From positions 1 to 64,000 of the forward strand of contig JALHPN010000010.1 of the NCBI GenBank assembly GCA_022842465.1: 64,000 bases of DNA, given 5' to 3'. This document shows, piece after piece, positions 51,611-60,520 of this stretch. The notes below the pieces were generated by a model. That model was not told the DNA's origin and searched no databases. It saw only the letters and a list, made by a program, of their open reading frames with translations. The position numbers and the translations under genes are program-made. The number at the start of each line of letters is the position of its first letter. Positions within the stretch are counted from its first letter, which is position 1. This DNA is from Polyangiaceae bacterium. GTDB lineage: Bacteria; Myxococcota_A; Polyangia; Polyangiales; Polyangiaceae.

Positions 51611-54526
51611 ATGCGCAAGTCTCCCTGCCTCGACGACGAGTCGGCCGGCGCCTTCGCGGCAGGCACGCTCGACGCCGCGGAGCGCGCCGTCGCCGAGGAG
51701 CATCTCGACGAATGCGTGTCGTGCCGCAGGCTGGTCTCCGCGCTCGCGAGGAGCGGAGGGGCGGCCACGGAGGACGAACCGCGAGACGAGGTTTCCGACG
51801 GTGGGCTCGCGAGGCTCGCGCGCGGCGCGATGATAGGGCGCTTCGTCGTCATCGGCTCCGTGGGCGTGGGCGGGATGGGCGCGGTCTTCGCCGCGTATGA
51901 TCCGCAGCTCGACCGCAAGGTGGCGATCAAGGTGCTTCACCCCGTGGACGCGACGCGAGCGCCACGCGAGACGCGCGGCGAGATCCTCGAAGAGGCCCAG
52001 GCCATGGCCCGGGCGGTGCATCCCAACGTGGTGGCCGTCCACGACGTGGGGACGTTCGGTGACGCGGTCTTCATCGCCATGGAGTTCGTCGAGGGGCACG
52101 ACCTACGCGTCTGGCTTCGCCAGCGGCGCCGAGCTCCCGCGGAGATCTTGCGCGTCCTCGTGGAGGCAGGCCGTGGCCTCGCCGCCGCGCACGCGGTGGG
52201 GCTCGTTCACCGCGACTTCAAGCCGGACAACGTCCTCGTCGCGCGGAGCGGCACCGCCAAGGTCACCGACTTCGGCCTCGCGAGGTCGGCGCGCCCGTCC
52301 GAGGGCGAGGCCGGCGCGCGCGACGTCAGCGGCACGCCGGCGTACATGTCTCCCGAGCAGCGAGCGGGAGGCGACGTCGACGCCCGATCGGATCAGTACA
52401 GCTTCGCGGTCACGCTGTTCGAGGCTCTCTACGGTGAGCTGCCGTCGCGCCGCTCGGGGGGCGCGCCGCCGAGGTTCCCCGCGGCGCGGAGCGACGTGCG
52501 CGCTCCGACCCGGCGGGCGCTCGCGCGCGCGATGGCCGACGACCCCCGGGATCGCTTCCCCTCGATGGACGCGCTCGTCGACGAGATCGTCAGCGCCCCA
52601 CGGCGTCGTGCGCGCTTCATCACCACCTCGCTCGCGCTCGTCGCGCTCGCGGTGAGCGTGGGGGCTCTCGGCTATCGCGCGCGCGTCGAGCGCATGCAGC
52701 TGTGTGCGTCCTCCGAGGCGCGCGTGGCGGCCGTCTGGAATCCGTCGACGAAGGCTACGATCCGCGCCCGCTTCGGGGTGACGCCCCGCGCGTTCGCGCC
52801 CGAGACCTGGCTCGCCGTCGAGCGCTCGCTCGACGCCTTCGCCGGGGCCTGGGCGGCCGACGACCGCGCCGCCTGCGAGGCAACGCGCGTGCGCAAGGAG
52901 CAGTCCGAAGAGGTGCTGGCGCTCCGGTCGTCGTGCCTCCAGCGAAGGCTGGACGAGCTCCGCGCCATCACCGATCTGCTCGCGATCGCGGACGAGACCA
53001 CGGTCTTGAACGCGGTCTCCGCCGTCGGCAAGCTCACGCCGCTCGAGGCTTGCAAGAGCGACGCGGCCCTCGCCGTGCAGCCCATGCCGCCTGCCGACGC
53101 GCTCGTGCGTGTCGAAGTGGAGAAGCTTCGCCTCCTCCTCACCGAGGTGAAGGCGCTCTTCGACTCCGGGCAGTACCGCGAGGGGCTCGCGAAGGTGGAG
53201 CCATGCGTCGCCACTGCCGAGCGCCTCGGCTACGGGCCGGTCCGAGCGGAGGCCCTGTATCTCCTGGGAGCGCTGCGCGACGAGCTGTCGGACTCGAAGG
53301 GAGCGGAGGAGGTCCTTCATCGCGCTGCCGAAGCGGCGGAGGCGAGCAGGCACGACGAGGTCGCCGCGAAGGTTCGCACCTTGCTCGTATGGGTGGTCGG
53401 CTACCGTCAGGCGCGCCACGAGGTCGGTCACGCCCTCGCGCACTCCGCGCGCGGTGCGGTCCTTCGCGCGGGGGCGCGTCCGGACCTCGCGGCGCCTCTC
53501 GAGAACCATCTCGGCACGGTGCTCTGGGCGGAGGGCCGGTACGCGCTCGCCCGCGAGCGTTACGACGCCGCCTTTCACTTGTGGGAGGGAGCGTTCGGAC
53601 CGGAGCATCCGCTCGTCGCCGACGCGCTCAACAACCGCGCGCTCGCCCTGTGGAACGAAGGGAGGCTCGAGCCCGCCCTCGCATCGCACGAGCAGGCGCT
53701 GGCTCTGCGCACGAAGCTCCTCGGGGCGCAGCATCCCTCCGTGGCGAGCTCGCTCAACAACATCGGTCTGGTCGCTCAGGACCTGGCGCGCTTCGAGCAG
53801 GCGCGCACGCTTCACCAGCGCGCGATCGAGATCGAGATCGTGGCCTTCGGCTCGGAGCATCCGCGCGTGGCGAACGCGGTGAACAACCTGGGCCTCGCCC
53901 AGCTCGGCCTCGCGGACGACGACGCCGCGGTCGCGTCGCTCGAGCGGGCCTACGAGATCCGGAAGAAGGCGCGCCCCGACCGTCACCCCGACCTCGCGAA
54001 CTCGCTGGTCAACCTCGCCCTCGGGTACGCGGCGCAGCGACGTACATCCCTCGCGCTGGCGAGTGTCGAGGACGCGTACGTGCGGCAGAAGCGGGAGGGC
54101 GCCGGCGATCCGGCCCTCATCGAGACGCTGCTCGTCTACTCCAAGGTCCTCCGCGCTGCCGGGCGGCGGCCGGAGGCGCTGGCGCGCGCGACGGAGGCCG
54201 CGACGCTCGCCCGAGCGAAGCTCGGCGGCGAGCAGCCGCTCTTCGCCGCGGCGCTCGGTGCCGAGGGCCTGTCCTTGCTGGCGCTCGGTCGTCCGCGAGA
54301 GGCCGTGCTCCGCCTGGACCAGGTCATCGCGCGCGCCGAGGGCCTCGCAGACGGGCTCGTCGTGGGCGAAGCCGCGTTCGGGATGGCGCGCGCGCTCCAG
54401 GAGGCGAGGCTCGATCCGGAGCGGATCCCCGCGTGCCTCGCGCTCGCGCGCTCGAGACTGCGCGCCGCAGGACCGCGCGCGCGCGAGCGGCTCGCCGAGC
54501 TCGAGGCCTTCGCGGCCGCTCGCTGA
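51611..54526 (+). CDS. Ser/Thr kinase with N-terminal anti-sigma-like zinc finger and C-terminal TPRs
   Basis: The 971-residue protein starts with a zf-HC2-like finger (H31, C35, C38 in AEEHLDECVSCRRLVSAL), as in ZAS anti-sigma factors. A Hanks kinase domain (about 76-335) follows: GSVGVGGMGAVFAA, KVAIKVLHP, GLVHRDFKPDNVLV, VTDFGLARSA, AYMSPEQRAG. Next come a TM segment near 342-362 (ITTSLALVALAVSVGALGY) and six or more TPR pairs in kinesin-light-chain style (HPLVADALNNRALALWNEGR, HPSVASSLNNIGLVAQDLAR). The finger may bind the divergently encoded sigma factor, and the kinase could control its release. That link is inference. ATG 51590 is an alternative start. Confidence 0.88.
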   Translation: MRKSPCLDDESAGAFAAGTLDAAERAVAEEHLDECVSCRRLVSALARSGGAATEDEPRDEVSDGGLARLARGAMIGRFVVIGSVGVGGMGAVFAAYDPQLDRKVAIKVLHPVDATRAPRETRGEILEEAQAMARAVHPNVVAVHDVGTFGDAVFIAMEFVEGHDLRVWLRQRRRAPAEILRVLVEAGRGLAAAHAVGLVHRDFKPDNVLVARSGTAKVTDFGLARSARPSEGEAGARDVSGTPAYMSPEQRAGGDVDARSDQYSFAVTLFEALYGELPSRRSGGAPPRFPAARSDVRAPTRRALARAMADDPRDRFPSMDALVDEIVSAPRRRARFITTSLALVALAVSVGALGYRARVERMQLCASSEARVAAVWNPSTKATIRARFGVTPRAFAPETWLAVERSLDAFAGAWAADDRAACEATRVRKEQSEEVLALRSSCLQRRLDELRAITDLLAIADETTVLNAVSAVGKLTPLEACKSDAALAVQPMPPADALVRVEVEKLRLLLTEVKALFDSGQYREGLAKVEPCVATAERLGYGPVRAEALYLLGALRDELSDSKGAEEVLHRAAEAAEASRHDEVAAKVRTLLVWVVGYRQARHEVGHALAHSARGAVLRAGARPDLAAPLENHLGTVLWAEGRYALARERYDAAFHLWEGAFGPEHPLVADALNNRALALWNEGRLEPALASHEQALALRTKLLGAQHPSVASSLNNIGLVAQDLARFEQARTLHQRAIEIEIVAFGSEHPRVANAVNNLGLAQLGLADDDAAVASLERAYEIRKKARPDRHPDLANSLVNLALGYAAQRRTSLALASVEDAYVRQKREGAGDPALIETLLVYSKVLRAAGRRPEALARATEAATLARAKLGGEQPLFAAALGAEGLSLLALGRPREAVLRLDQVIARAEGLADGLVVGEAAFGMARALQEARLDPERIPACLALARSRLRAAGPRARERLAELEAFAAAR

Positions 54527-54652
54527 CTTTTTTTCTCGAGGGCGTGCGCCACCTGGAGTCGGGCCGTGTCTCCGAGATGAGCCCGCGACGCCGCCGCGAC
54601 CGCGCTGCGGAGGTCGGGCCTCGTAACATCCAAGAAAGCTTCGGGTACTTCC

Positions 54653-55120
54653 ATGAACAAGCCGTCGATTTTCGCCCTCTTCCTCTTCGCCCTCGTCCCT
54701 GCCTGCGGTGTGGATGCCGCAGATGGAGACGGCAGCTCCCGAACGGTGGACGCGCTGCGCCAGGCGAAGGCACGGGACGCCTCCGGGCCCGCCCTGCCGA
54801 GCGTCTGCATCCACGCGAGCGAGGCGAGCTGCCTCGCCGACGAAGGCTGCGCGTGGGGCGATCAGGGCTCCGGTCCCGAGTGCTTCTTCGTCGGCGAGGT
54901 CCTCCCGCAGCCGACGACCGAGCCGACGCTGCCCCCGGCCGCTCCCCCCGCGACCCCGACGCTCCCGAGCCCGACCCCCGGGGACCCGCCCATGCCGAGC
55001 GTCTGCAGCCACCATGCGAGCGAAGCGAGCTGCCTCGCCGACGAGGGTTGCGCGTGGGGCGATCAGGGCTCCGGTTCCGAGTGCTTCTACGTCGGCGAGA
55101 TCGTGCCCTTCGGCAAGTGA
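54653..55120 (+). CDS. Small lipoprotein with duplicated Cys module
   Basis: The 155-residue product starts MNKPSIFALFLFALVPAC (lipobox near residue 18). Two copies of one module follow, separated by a Pro/Thr-rich linker: HASEASCLADEGCAWGDQGS(G) with ECFFVGEV, and the same with ECFYVGEI. Each module has four cysteines (C..C....CAW...C). It is a paralogue of the next gene. The A-C-x-C-A-W pattern suggests a small disulfide domain in a cell-surface or secreted protein. The role is unknown. The ATG is well placed and a GG-rich run precedes it. Confidence 0.72.
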   Translation: MNKPSIFALFLFALVPACGVDAADGDGSSRTVDALRQAKARDASGPALPSVCIHASEASCLADEGCAWGDQGSGPECFFVGEVLPQPTTEPTLPPAAPPATPTLPSPTPGDPPMPSVCSHHASEASCLADEGCAWGDQGSGSECFYVGEIVPFGK

Positions 55121-55158
55121 CTCGACCGATCTCGTCCCTGCTAACCCGCTCGAAGAAG

Positions 55159-55464
55159 ATGCGCTCCCTCTTCACCCTTCTCGTCCTCTCGACGTTGTTC
55201 GCTTGCGCGAGCGCGCCCGCCGGAGCGTCGCCGTCCGACGTCTCCGATGGGGAGGAAGGGGAGGAGGGGTGCACGCTCGCCGCGTCCGAGGAGGCGTGCC
55301 TCGCCGTTCCCGACTGCGCGTGGTCCGATCAGGGCGAGGGAGCCGCGTGCTCTCTCGTGGGACCGATCGACGCTCAGCCCGGCTCGGGTGATCCGGGTGG
55401 AGGCGGCCGCTTCCTCCTTCGCGATCGGATCGCGCGCCGATTGCCCGCGCGCTTCTCTCGTTAG
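55159..55464 (+). CDS. Small lipoprotein with a single Cys module
   Basis: The 101-residue product starts MRSLFTLLVLSTLFACASAP (lipobox). One module follows, with a similar cysteine layout to the previous gene (CTLAASEEACLAVPDCAW, then SDQGEGAACSLVGPI). The C-terminal ~30 residues are Gly- and Arg-rich. It begins 38 bp after the first paralogue, so the two are probably cotranscribed and arose by duplication. ATG 55159 was chosen because it opens the signal peptide directly. Confidence 0.7.
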   Translation: MRSLFTLLVLSTLFACASAPAGASPSDVSDGEEGEEGCTLAASEEACLAVPDCAWSDQGEGAACSLVGPIDAQPGSGDPGGGGRFLLRDRIARRLPARFSR

Positions 55465-55552
55465 CCGCTCACCGCGCGGCCGCTGGCTCGAGCCGAAGGG
55501 CGTGGAGCCGACCGTGGAGTGACCGGAGCCGCGTGGTAACCTCGCGCGCGAC

Positions 55553-58500
55553 GTGACGTTCGCGACGGAGCCCGGCACGCTGGAGGGACGCGAAGCGGCG
55601 ATGGGCGCGCTCCGCGAGGCGCTCGACCGCGCGCTCGGCGGACGCGGGCGCCTCGTCGTCGTCTCGGGAGACGCCGGGATCGGCAAGAGCACCGTCGCGA
55701 GCGCGCTCGCTGCCCTCGCGGAGAAGGAGGGCGCGGCGGTGACCTGGGGACGCGCCTGGGAGTACGCCGATGCGCCGCCCTATTTTCCGGTGCGAGGCGC
55801 GCTCCGCTCGCTCGGGATCGATCCGCTCGCGGAGGTGTTCCGCCGAGAGGGCGGCAGCTTCGGGCTCTGGGAGGCGGTGGCGATCGCGGTCGCCGAGGCG
55901 GCGGCGAAGAGGCCCCTCGTGTGGATCCTCGAGGACCTCCACGCGGCCGACATCCTCACCCTCGACCTCCTGACCTTCCTCGCACAGGCCGTCCGCGGCG
56001 TGCGCGCTCTCGTCCTCGTCACGACGCGCGTCGTAGGCGCCCGCCTCGACGAGCGCGCGTCCCAGCGCCTCACGCGGATGGCGCGTGACGGCGTCGACGT
56101 GCGCCTCGCGCCGCTCACGTCCGAGCAGGTGAAGGCCGTCGCGGAGCGCATCTGCGGCTCCGTCTCGCGCGAGGTCGCGACGCGGCTCGCCGAGCTGACG
56201 GGAGGGACGCCCCTCTTCGTCGTCGAGTGTGCGCGCGCCCTCGAGGCGTCGGGCTCGCTCGACGCCCTCCCTCCCACCGTGCGTCACGTCGTCCTCGATC
56301 GCTTCCAGGAGCTGCCGGAGGAGACTCGCCGCGCGCTCGCTCACGGCGCGGTGCTCGGACGCGAGCTGACGGCCGCGCGCGTGGCGAAGATGGAAGGCAC
56401 GCTCCCGGCGCGGATCATCGACGCGCTCCACCCCGCGCTCCGAGCCGGGCTCCTCACCGAGCTCGAGCCTGGGCGGTTCGTCTTCCGTCACGTCATCGTC
56501 CGCGACGTCATCGAGGAGACGCTCGGCGCGGAGGAGAAGGCTCGTGCTCACGCCCGCGCGGAGGCCGCTCTCGCCGCGGCGCCCGCGAACGACGCGAGCG
56601 ACGTCCTCGTCGAGCGTGCGAGGCACGCGCTCGGAGCGGCCTCGGCCGGTGACGTGGAGCGCGCCGTGGAGCTCGCGCGCCGGGCGATCGAGCGACTGGA
56701 GTCGGAGGGCGCGCACGATCGTGCTCATGCGCTCTCTACGCGCGTCGTCGCCGCGACCGATGCGATGGACGCCGCGTGCCTCTCGACGGCCGATCTCCTC
56801 CGCTTCGCCGAGGTCGCGCACGCGGCCGGACGCCAGGACGCGTGCATGCGCCTGTGCGACCGCGTCCTCGCGCGCTCCCGCGCGGAGGGGGACGCGCAGA
56901 TGTTCGCGCGCGCGACGCTGCTGACGGGCGCGATCCTCCGGCCAGCGATGGTGGACGGGAGCCTCGTCGCGCGCCTCGAGGAGGCGAGGCGGAGGCTCGG
57001 CGAGGAGAGTCCGGCCCTCGCGCGGCGGCTGGAGGCTCGCCACGCCGCGGCGCTCCAGCCCGCGATCGATCCGAAGGTCCCGATCCAGATGGCGCGTGAT
57101 GTCATCGCGCGCGCGCGCGAGCTCGACGACGAGACCTTCCTCGACGTCCTCGACACGGCGACGGCTGCGCTCGTCGACTATGCCCCGATCCCCGAGCGCC
57201 TCGCCGCCTACGAGGAGATCGCGACGCGGGCCCGCGTCAGGAGTGATCGGCCGCGGCTTCTCCGGGCTCAGGCTCGCCTCGCGCTGGACCAGGCGCTCGT
57301 CGGCGACTTCGCCGCCTTCGACGCCGCCGTCGACGCGGCCGTGTCCCTCGCCGAGGAGATGGGGCACCCGCGCTTCCGCTGGAAGACGCTCCTCCTCGTG
57401 TCCATGCGGGCGATCGCGCGGGGCGATCTCGCGACGTCCGAGCGCGCGCTCGTGGAGGTGGAGGAGCTCGCGACGCTCACCGACGATCCCGCCCTCGCGT
57501 CTGCGCTCGTCGCCCATCGGGTCGCCCGTGCAGGAGTGACCCACGACGACAAAGCCTGCCGCGAGAGCATCGCTCCGCTCGTTCGCTGGGAGACCTCACG
57601 CTTCGCCTCACTCATGGCGTGCGCGTACCGCGCCGGCGTGTATGCGCGGATGGAGGACGAGGCGGCATGCGCCGCCGAGCTCGTCCGCGAGGCGGAGATG
57701 TTCGCGCTCGCCGAGCCCGAGCCGGCCTTCCTGGGCGTCGTCGAGTCGGTCGCGTTCGCAGCCAGCGAGCCGTCACGACGCCGCCTCCGCGAGCTGCTCG
57801 ACCCGTTCGCCCACCTCCACCACTGCGGCGGGCACGTCTCCGTGAGCTACGACGGGCCGGTCTCGCGCTCCCTCGCGCTCCTCGACGCGTCGCTCGGCGA
57901 CACGGACGGCGCGCTCCGTCGGCTCGCCACGGCTCGACGTACGACGGAAGATGCGGGCCTCCGGAGCTGGGTCGCCCGGATCGACTACGACCTCGCGCGC
58001 GTCGCCCGCGCCGCAGGTCGGAAGGACGCTCTCGAGCACGCGCAGCGCGCCGAGACGCTCGCGGCCGACCTCGGGCTCGACGGCCTCGCCGCGAAGGTTC
58101 GGAGGTTCATGGGAGGCGAGGACGTCGTCGTGCGCGCTGCGCCCTCGCCCCGCAGAACCTTGGTGCTCACGAAGGAGGGCGACATGTGGCGTCTCGATCA
58201 CGGGACGCGGACGACCCGCGTGCGCGATTCACGCGGGATGATGCTCCTCGCGCGTCTCGTCGAGCGCGCCGACGAGGAGGTCCACGTGCTCGCGCTCGCG
58301 AGCGACGCCGGCGGTGGCGGGCTCGCGGAGACGAGCGCCGGCGATGTGCTCGACGAGCGCGCCAAGAGAGCCTACCGCGAGCGGGTCCGCGATCTCGCGA
58401 CCGAGGTCGACGAGGCCGAGCAGGCGTCCGATCGCGGCCGCCTCGAGAGGCTCCGGGCCGAGAAGGAAGCGCTCGAGGAGGAGCTCGCTCGCGCCGTCGG

Positions 58501-58669
58501 GCTCGGCGGTCGCGGACGGAAGCAAGGGTCTCTGACCGAACGCGCGCGGGTGAACGTCCAGCGACGCCTCAAGGACGCGATCGCGAAGGTGACGGAGGCC
58601 GATCCCGAGCTGGGCCGGTTCCTCGAACGGGCGATCCGGACCGGAACCTTCTGTTGCTATCGTCCCTGA
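55553..58669 (+). CDS. Large signalling ATPase with TPR-like helical region
   Basis: The 1038-residue protein has an N-terminal ATPase with Walker A VVSGDAGIGKSTVA (about 38-51) and Walker B-like PLVWILEDLHAAD (LED), then LSxLxTxG-like GTPLFVVECARAL, the pattern of AfsR/MalT-type STAND NTPases. A long alpha-helical region of degenerate TPRs fills the middle. The last ~180 residues (RDSRGMMLLARLVERADEEV, RVRDLATEVDEAEQASDRGR, VNVQRRLKDAIAKV, RTGTFCCYRP) resemble a C-terminal domain seen in actinobacterial and myxobacterial ATPases of unknown output. No DNA-binding domain is seen. GTG 55553 starts the homologous region. Confidence 0.8.
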   Translation: MTFATEPGTLEGREAAMGALREALDRALGGRGRLVVVSGDAGIGKSTVASALAALAEKEGAAVTWGRAWEYADAPPYFPVRGALRSLGIDPLAEVFRREGGSFGLWEAVAIAVAEAAAKRPLVWILEDLHAADILTLDLLTFLAQAVRGVRALVLVTTRVVGARLDERASQRLTRMARDGVDVRLAPLTSEQVKAVAERICGSVSREVATRLAELTGGTPLFVVECARALEASGSLDALPPTVRHVVLDRFQELPEETRRALAHGAVLGRELTAARVAKMEGTLPARIIDALHPALRAGLLTELEPGRFVFRHVIVRDVIEETLGAEEKARAHARAEAALAAAPANDASDVLVERARHALGAASAGDVERAVELARRAIERLESEGAHDRAHALSTRVVAATDAMDAACLSTADLLRFAEVAHAAGRQDACMRLCDRVLARSRAEGDAQMFARATLLTGAILRPAMVDGSLVARLEEARRRLGEESPALARRLEARHAAALQPAIDPKVPIQMARDVIARARELDDETFLDVLDTATAALVDYAPIPERLAAYEEIATRARVRSDRPRLLRAQARLALDQALVGDFAAFDAAVDAAVSLAEEMGHPRFRWKTLLLVSMRAIARGDLATSERALVEVEELATLTDDPALASALVAHRVARAGVTHDDKACRESIAPLVRWETSRFASLMACAYRAGVYARMEDEAACAAELVREAEMFALAEPEPAFLGVVESVAFAASEPSRRRLRELLDPFAHLHHCGGHVSVSYDGPVSRSLALLDASLGDTDGALRRLATARRTTEDAGLRSWVARIDYDLARVARAAGRKDALEHAQRAETLAADLGLDGLAAKVRRFMGGEDVVVRAAPSPRRTLVLTKEGDMWRLDHGTRTTRVRDSRGMMLLARLVERADEEVHVLALASDAGGGGLAETSAGDVLDERAKRAYRERVRDLATEVDEAEQASDRGRLERLRAEKEALEEELARAVGLGGRGRKQGSLTERARVNVQRRLKDAIAKVTEADPELGRFLERAIRTGTFCCYRP

Positions 58670-58726
58670 AACACTGAGAAATGGCTCCGGGAACGAACGT
58701 TCCATCCGGCGTCACGCCCTCGGGGC

Positions 58727-59521
58727 ATGGAAGCCGTCCTCACCCTCCTGATCCCCGTCCTGTTCCTCGCGCTCCTCGCCCTGGAGCGCCTCTTCCCCGC
58801 GAGACCCCTTCCGCACGTGAAGGGGTGGGTCGCGAAGAGCTTCCCGTTCTTCGTCATGACCGGCGCGATCAACGTCCTCGTCCCCGCCCTGATCGCCGAT
58901 CTCGTCGGGAAGGTCGCGCATCCGCTCGACCTCCGTGTGCTCGGCCTCGCCGCGGGGATGCTCGTCGTCGTCGTCGCGAGCGAGGTCGTGACCTACGGCG
59001 TGCACCGCGCGCTCCATCGTGTCCCGTGGGTCTGGCGCTGGACGCACCAGCTCCACCACAGCGCCGAGCGCTTCGACGTCGCGGGCTCGGTCTACCTCCA
59101 CCCCTTCGACGTCGCCGTCCAGGCCGGCGCGCCCACCTTCGTCGTCGCGCTCCTCGGCGTGACGCCGGAAGCTGCGGCGCTCGCAGGCTTCGTCCTCTTC
59201 GGGCTGGTGATCTTCCAGCATCTCAACGTGCGGACGCCGCGCTGGCTCGGCTGGGTCGTGCAGCGCCCCGAGCAGCACTCCGTGCATCATGCACGCGGCG
59301 TCCACGCCTACAACTACGGCAACCTCGCGTTCATGGATCTCCTCTTCGGCACGTTCCGGAACCCGAAGAGCTTCGCCGCCGAGCAAGGGTTCTGGGACGG
59401 CGCCTCGGCCGAGCTCGTCCCCATGCTCCTCGGGCGGGACGTCTCGGAGCCGCGGCGCGATCGTCAGAACGATCCGGCCACGGAGACCTGCCGGTTCGAG
59501 ACCCCCATCGACGTCCAGTGA
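58727..59521 (+). CDS. Sterol desaturase/fatty acid hydroxylase family protein
   Basis: The 264-residue membrane protein has four or so TM segments and the three histidine clusters of this di-iron family: HRALH (98-102), HQLHHSAERFD and HSVHHARG, with another HPFD. It hydroxylates or desaturates a lipid such as a sterol, a fatty acid or a carotenoid; the substrate cannot be told. Myxobacteria do make sterols and hydroxylated fatty acids. ATG 58727 is the natural start. The 3' end overlaps the convergent gene at 59464 by 58 bp. Confidence 0.88.
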   Translation: MEAVLTLLIPVLFLALLALERLFPARPLPHVKGWVAKSFPFFVMTGAINVLVPALIADLVGKVAHPLDLRVLGLAAGMLVVVVASEVVTYGVHRALHRVPWVWRWTHQLHHSAERFDVAGSVYLHPFDVAVQAGAPTFVVALLGVTPEAAALAGFVLFGLVIFQHLNVRTPRWLGWVVQRPEQHSVHHARGVHAYNYGNLAFMDLLFGTFRNPKSFAAEQGFWDGASAELVPMLLGRDVSEPRRDRQNDPATETCRFETPIDVQ

Positions 59522-60123
59522 CCCTGCGGTCGCCGCATGACGAGGTCGACCCGCACCTGGCCCGCCACCGGCGTCTGCGGGCCCCGTCCGTTCTTCTGGG
59601 GCATCATCATCGCGCCCGCCGCGAGGACGAGCGAGAGGTTCGTCTTCAGCGGCACCGCGTAGGAAACGCCGGCTCCGCCGACGCTGTCGAACACGCACCC
59701 CGTTCGCGAGAAGCCGGTCAGCGTCAGCCTCGGAACGAGCTCGAGCCGCCTCTGCCGCAGCACGAAGCCCCCCGGCCCTGCGGCGGTCGCGCCGCCCGAC
59801 GCATCGGCCTGCGCGCGACACCCGGGATCGGAGAGCGAAGCCACGGGAGCCTCCGCGAGAAGGCCCGCACGGAGGGGCCCGGTCGACCCGTCCTCGCCGA
59901 GCAGGCTGTCCCCGGCGTTGCCGCTGGCGTCCCCGCGCGCGAAGAAGAGCGCGATCTGCGACCACAGACGCTCGGCGGGGCTCGGGCTGGCGGCGCTCCC
60001 CGGCGCGGGCGCGACGGCGGGTCCGATCGGCGCGACCGGGAAGACGCGCACCTGCGCCGATGCGCTTCGCGTCGCTCCCACGTTCGCGAGGAGCGCGATG
60101 ACGATGACGATCGGCCGACGCAT
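59464..60123 (-). CDS. Secreted protein, unknown
   Basis: The 219-residue product starts MRRPIVIVIALLANVGATRS, a normal signal peptide with cleavage near ASA-Q. The mature part is Gly/Ala-rich with a beta-barrel-like ending (VGGAGVSYAVPLKTNLSLVL, VAGQVRVDLVMRRPQGHWTS). It may be an outer-membrane or periplasmic protein, but no family is recognised. The frame is open further upstream without a stop, because the methyltransferase at 60521 runs into it in the same frame; ATG 60123 is therefore an inferred start. It overlaps the desaturase 3' end. Confidence 0.6.
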   Translation of the reverse strand: MRRPIVIVIALLANVGATRSASAQVRVFPVAPIGPAVAPAPGSAASPSPAERLWSQIALFFARGDASGNAGDSLLGEDGSTGPLRAGLLAEAPVASLSDPGCRAQADASGGATAAGPGGFVLRQRRLELVPRLTLTGFSRTGCVFDSVGGAGVSYAVPLKTNLSLVLAAGAMMMPQKNGRGPQTPVAGQVRVDLVMRRPQGHWTSMGVSNRQVSVAGSF

Positions 60124-60182
60124 GCTCGGAGGCCCTCCCCCTCTCGGGTGCGGGCGCCCCGTCCCCCGTTCACGAAGACGCG

Positions 60183-60520
60183 TCATGCGCTCTCGCGTAC
60201 CACGAGCTCCACGTCGTGCGCCTCCGTCGCGTCCGGGACTTCCCAGTGCGTCAGGAGATCGTCGATCACACCGTCGGGAACGACCGCACGACCCCCACGC
60301 GCTCGATTCTGCCCACGCACGACCTCCTCGGGCGCCTCGACGTAGACGATCCTCACCCGTGCGCCGTAGTCGGCGAACAGACGTATGCATCCGGCGCGAA
60401 GTCGGCGACTCAGGTTGGTCGCGTTCCAGACGAACGACCGCTTGGCTCGGAGGTGCTCGCGCGCCTTCGCACGGGCAGCCTGGACGACCGAGCCCTGCTC
60501 GTCCTCGGGACGCACGCCGG
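60183..60520 (-). pseudogene. C-terminal fragment of an AAA/P-loop nucleic-acid kinase
   Basis: The frame ending at 60183 reads VRPEDEQGSVVQAARAKARE, HLRAKRSFVWNATNLSRRLR and LFADYGARVRIVYVEAP, QNRARGGRAVVPDGVIDDLL, WEVPDATEAHDVELVV. This is the second half of an AAA-family kinase often found with RNA-ligase or RNA-repair genes. The P-loop half (GxxGxGKS, DD..R) is missing, and the fragment joins the end of a methyltransferase in a different frame. No start codon with context is present. It is a fusion scar and not a working kinase. Confidence 0.68.
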
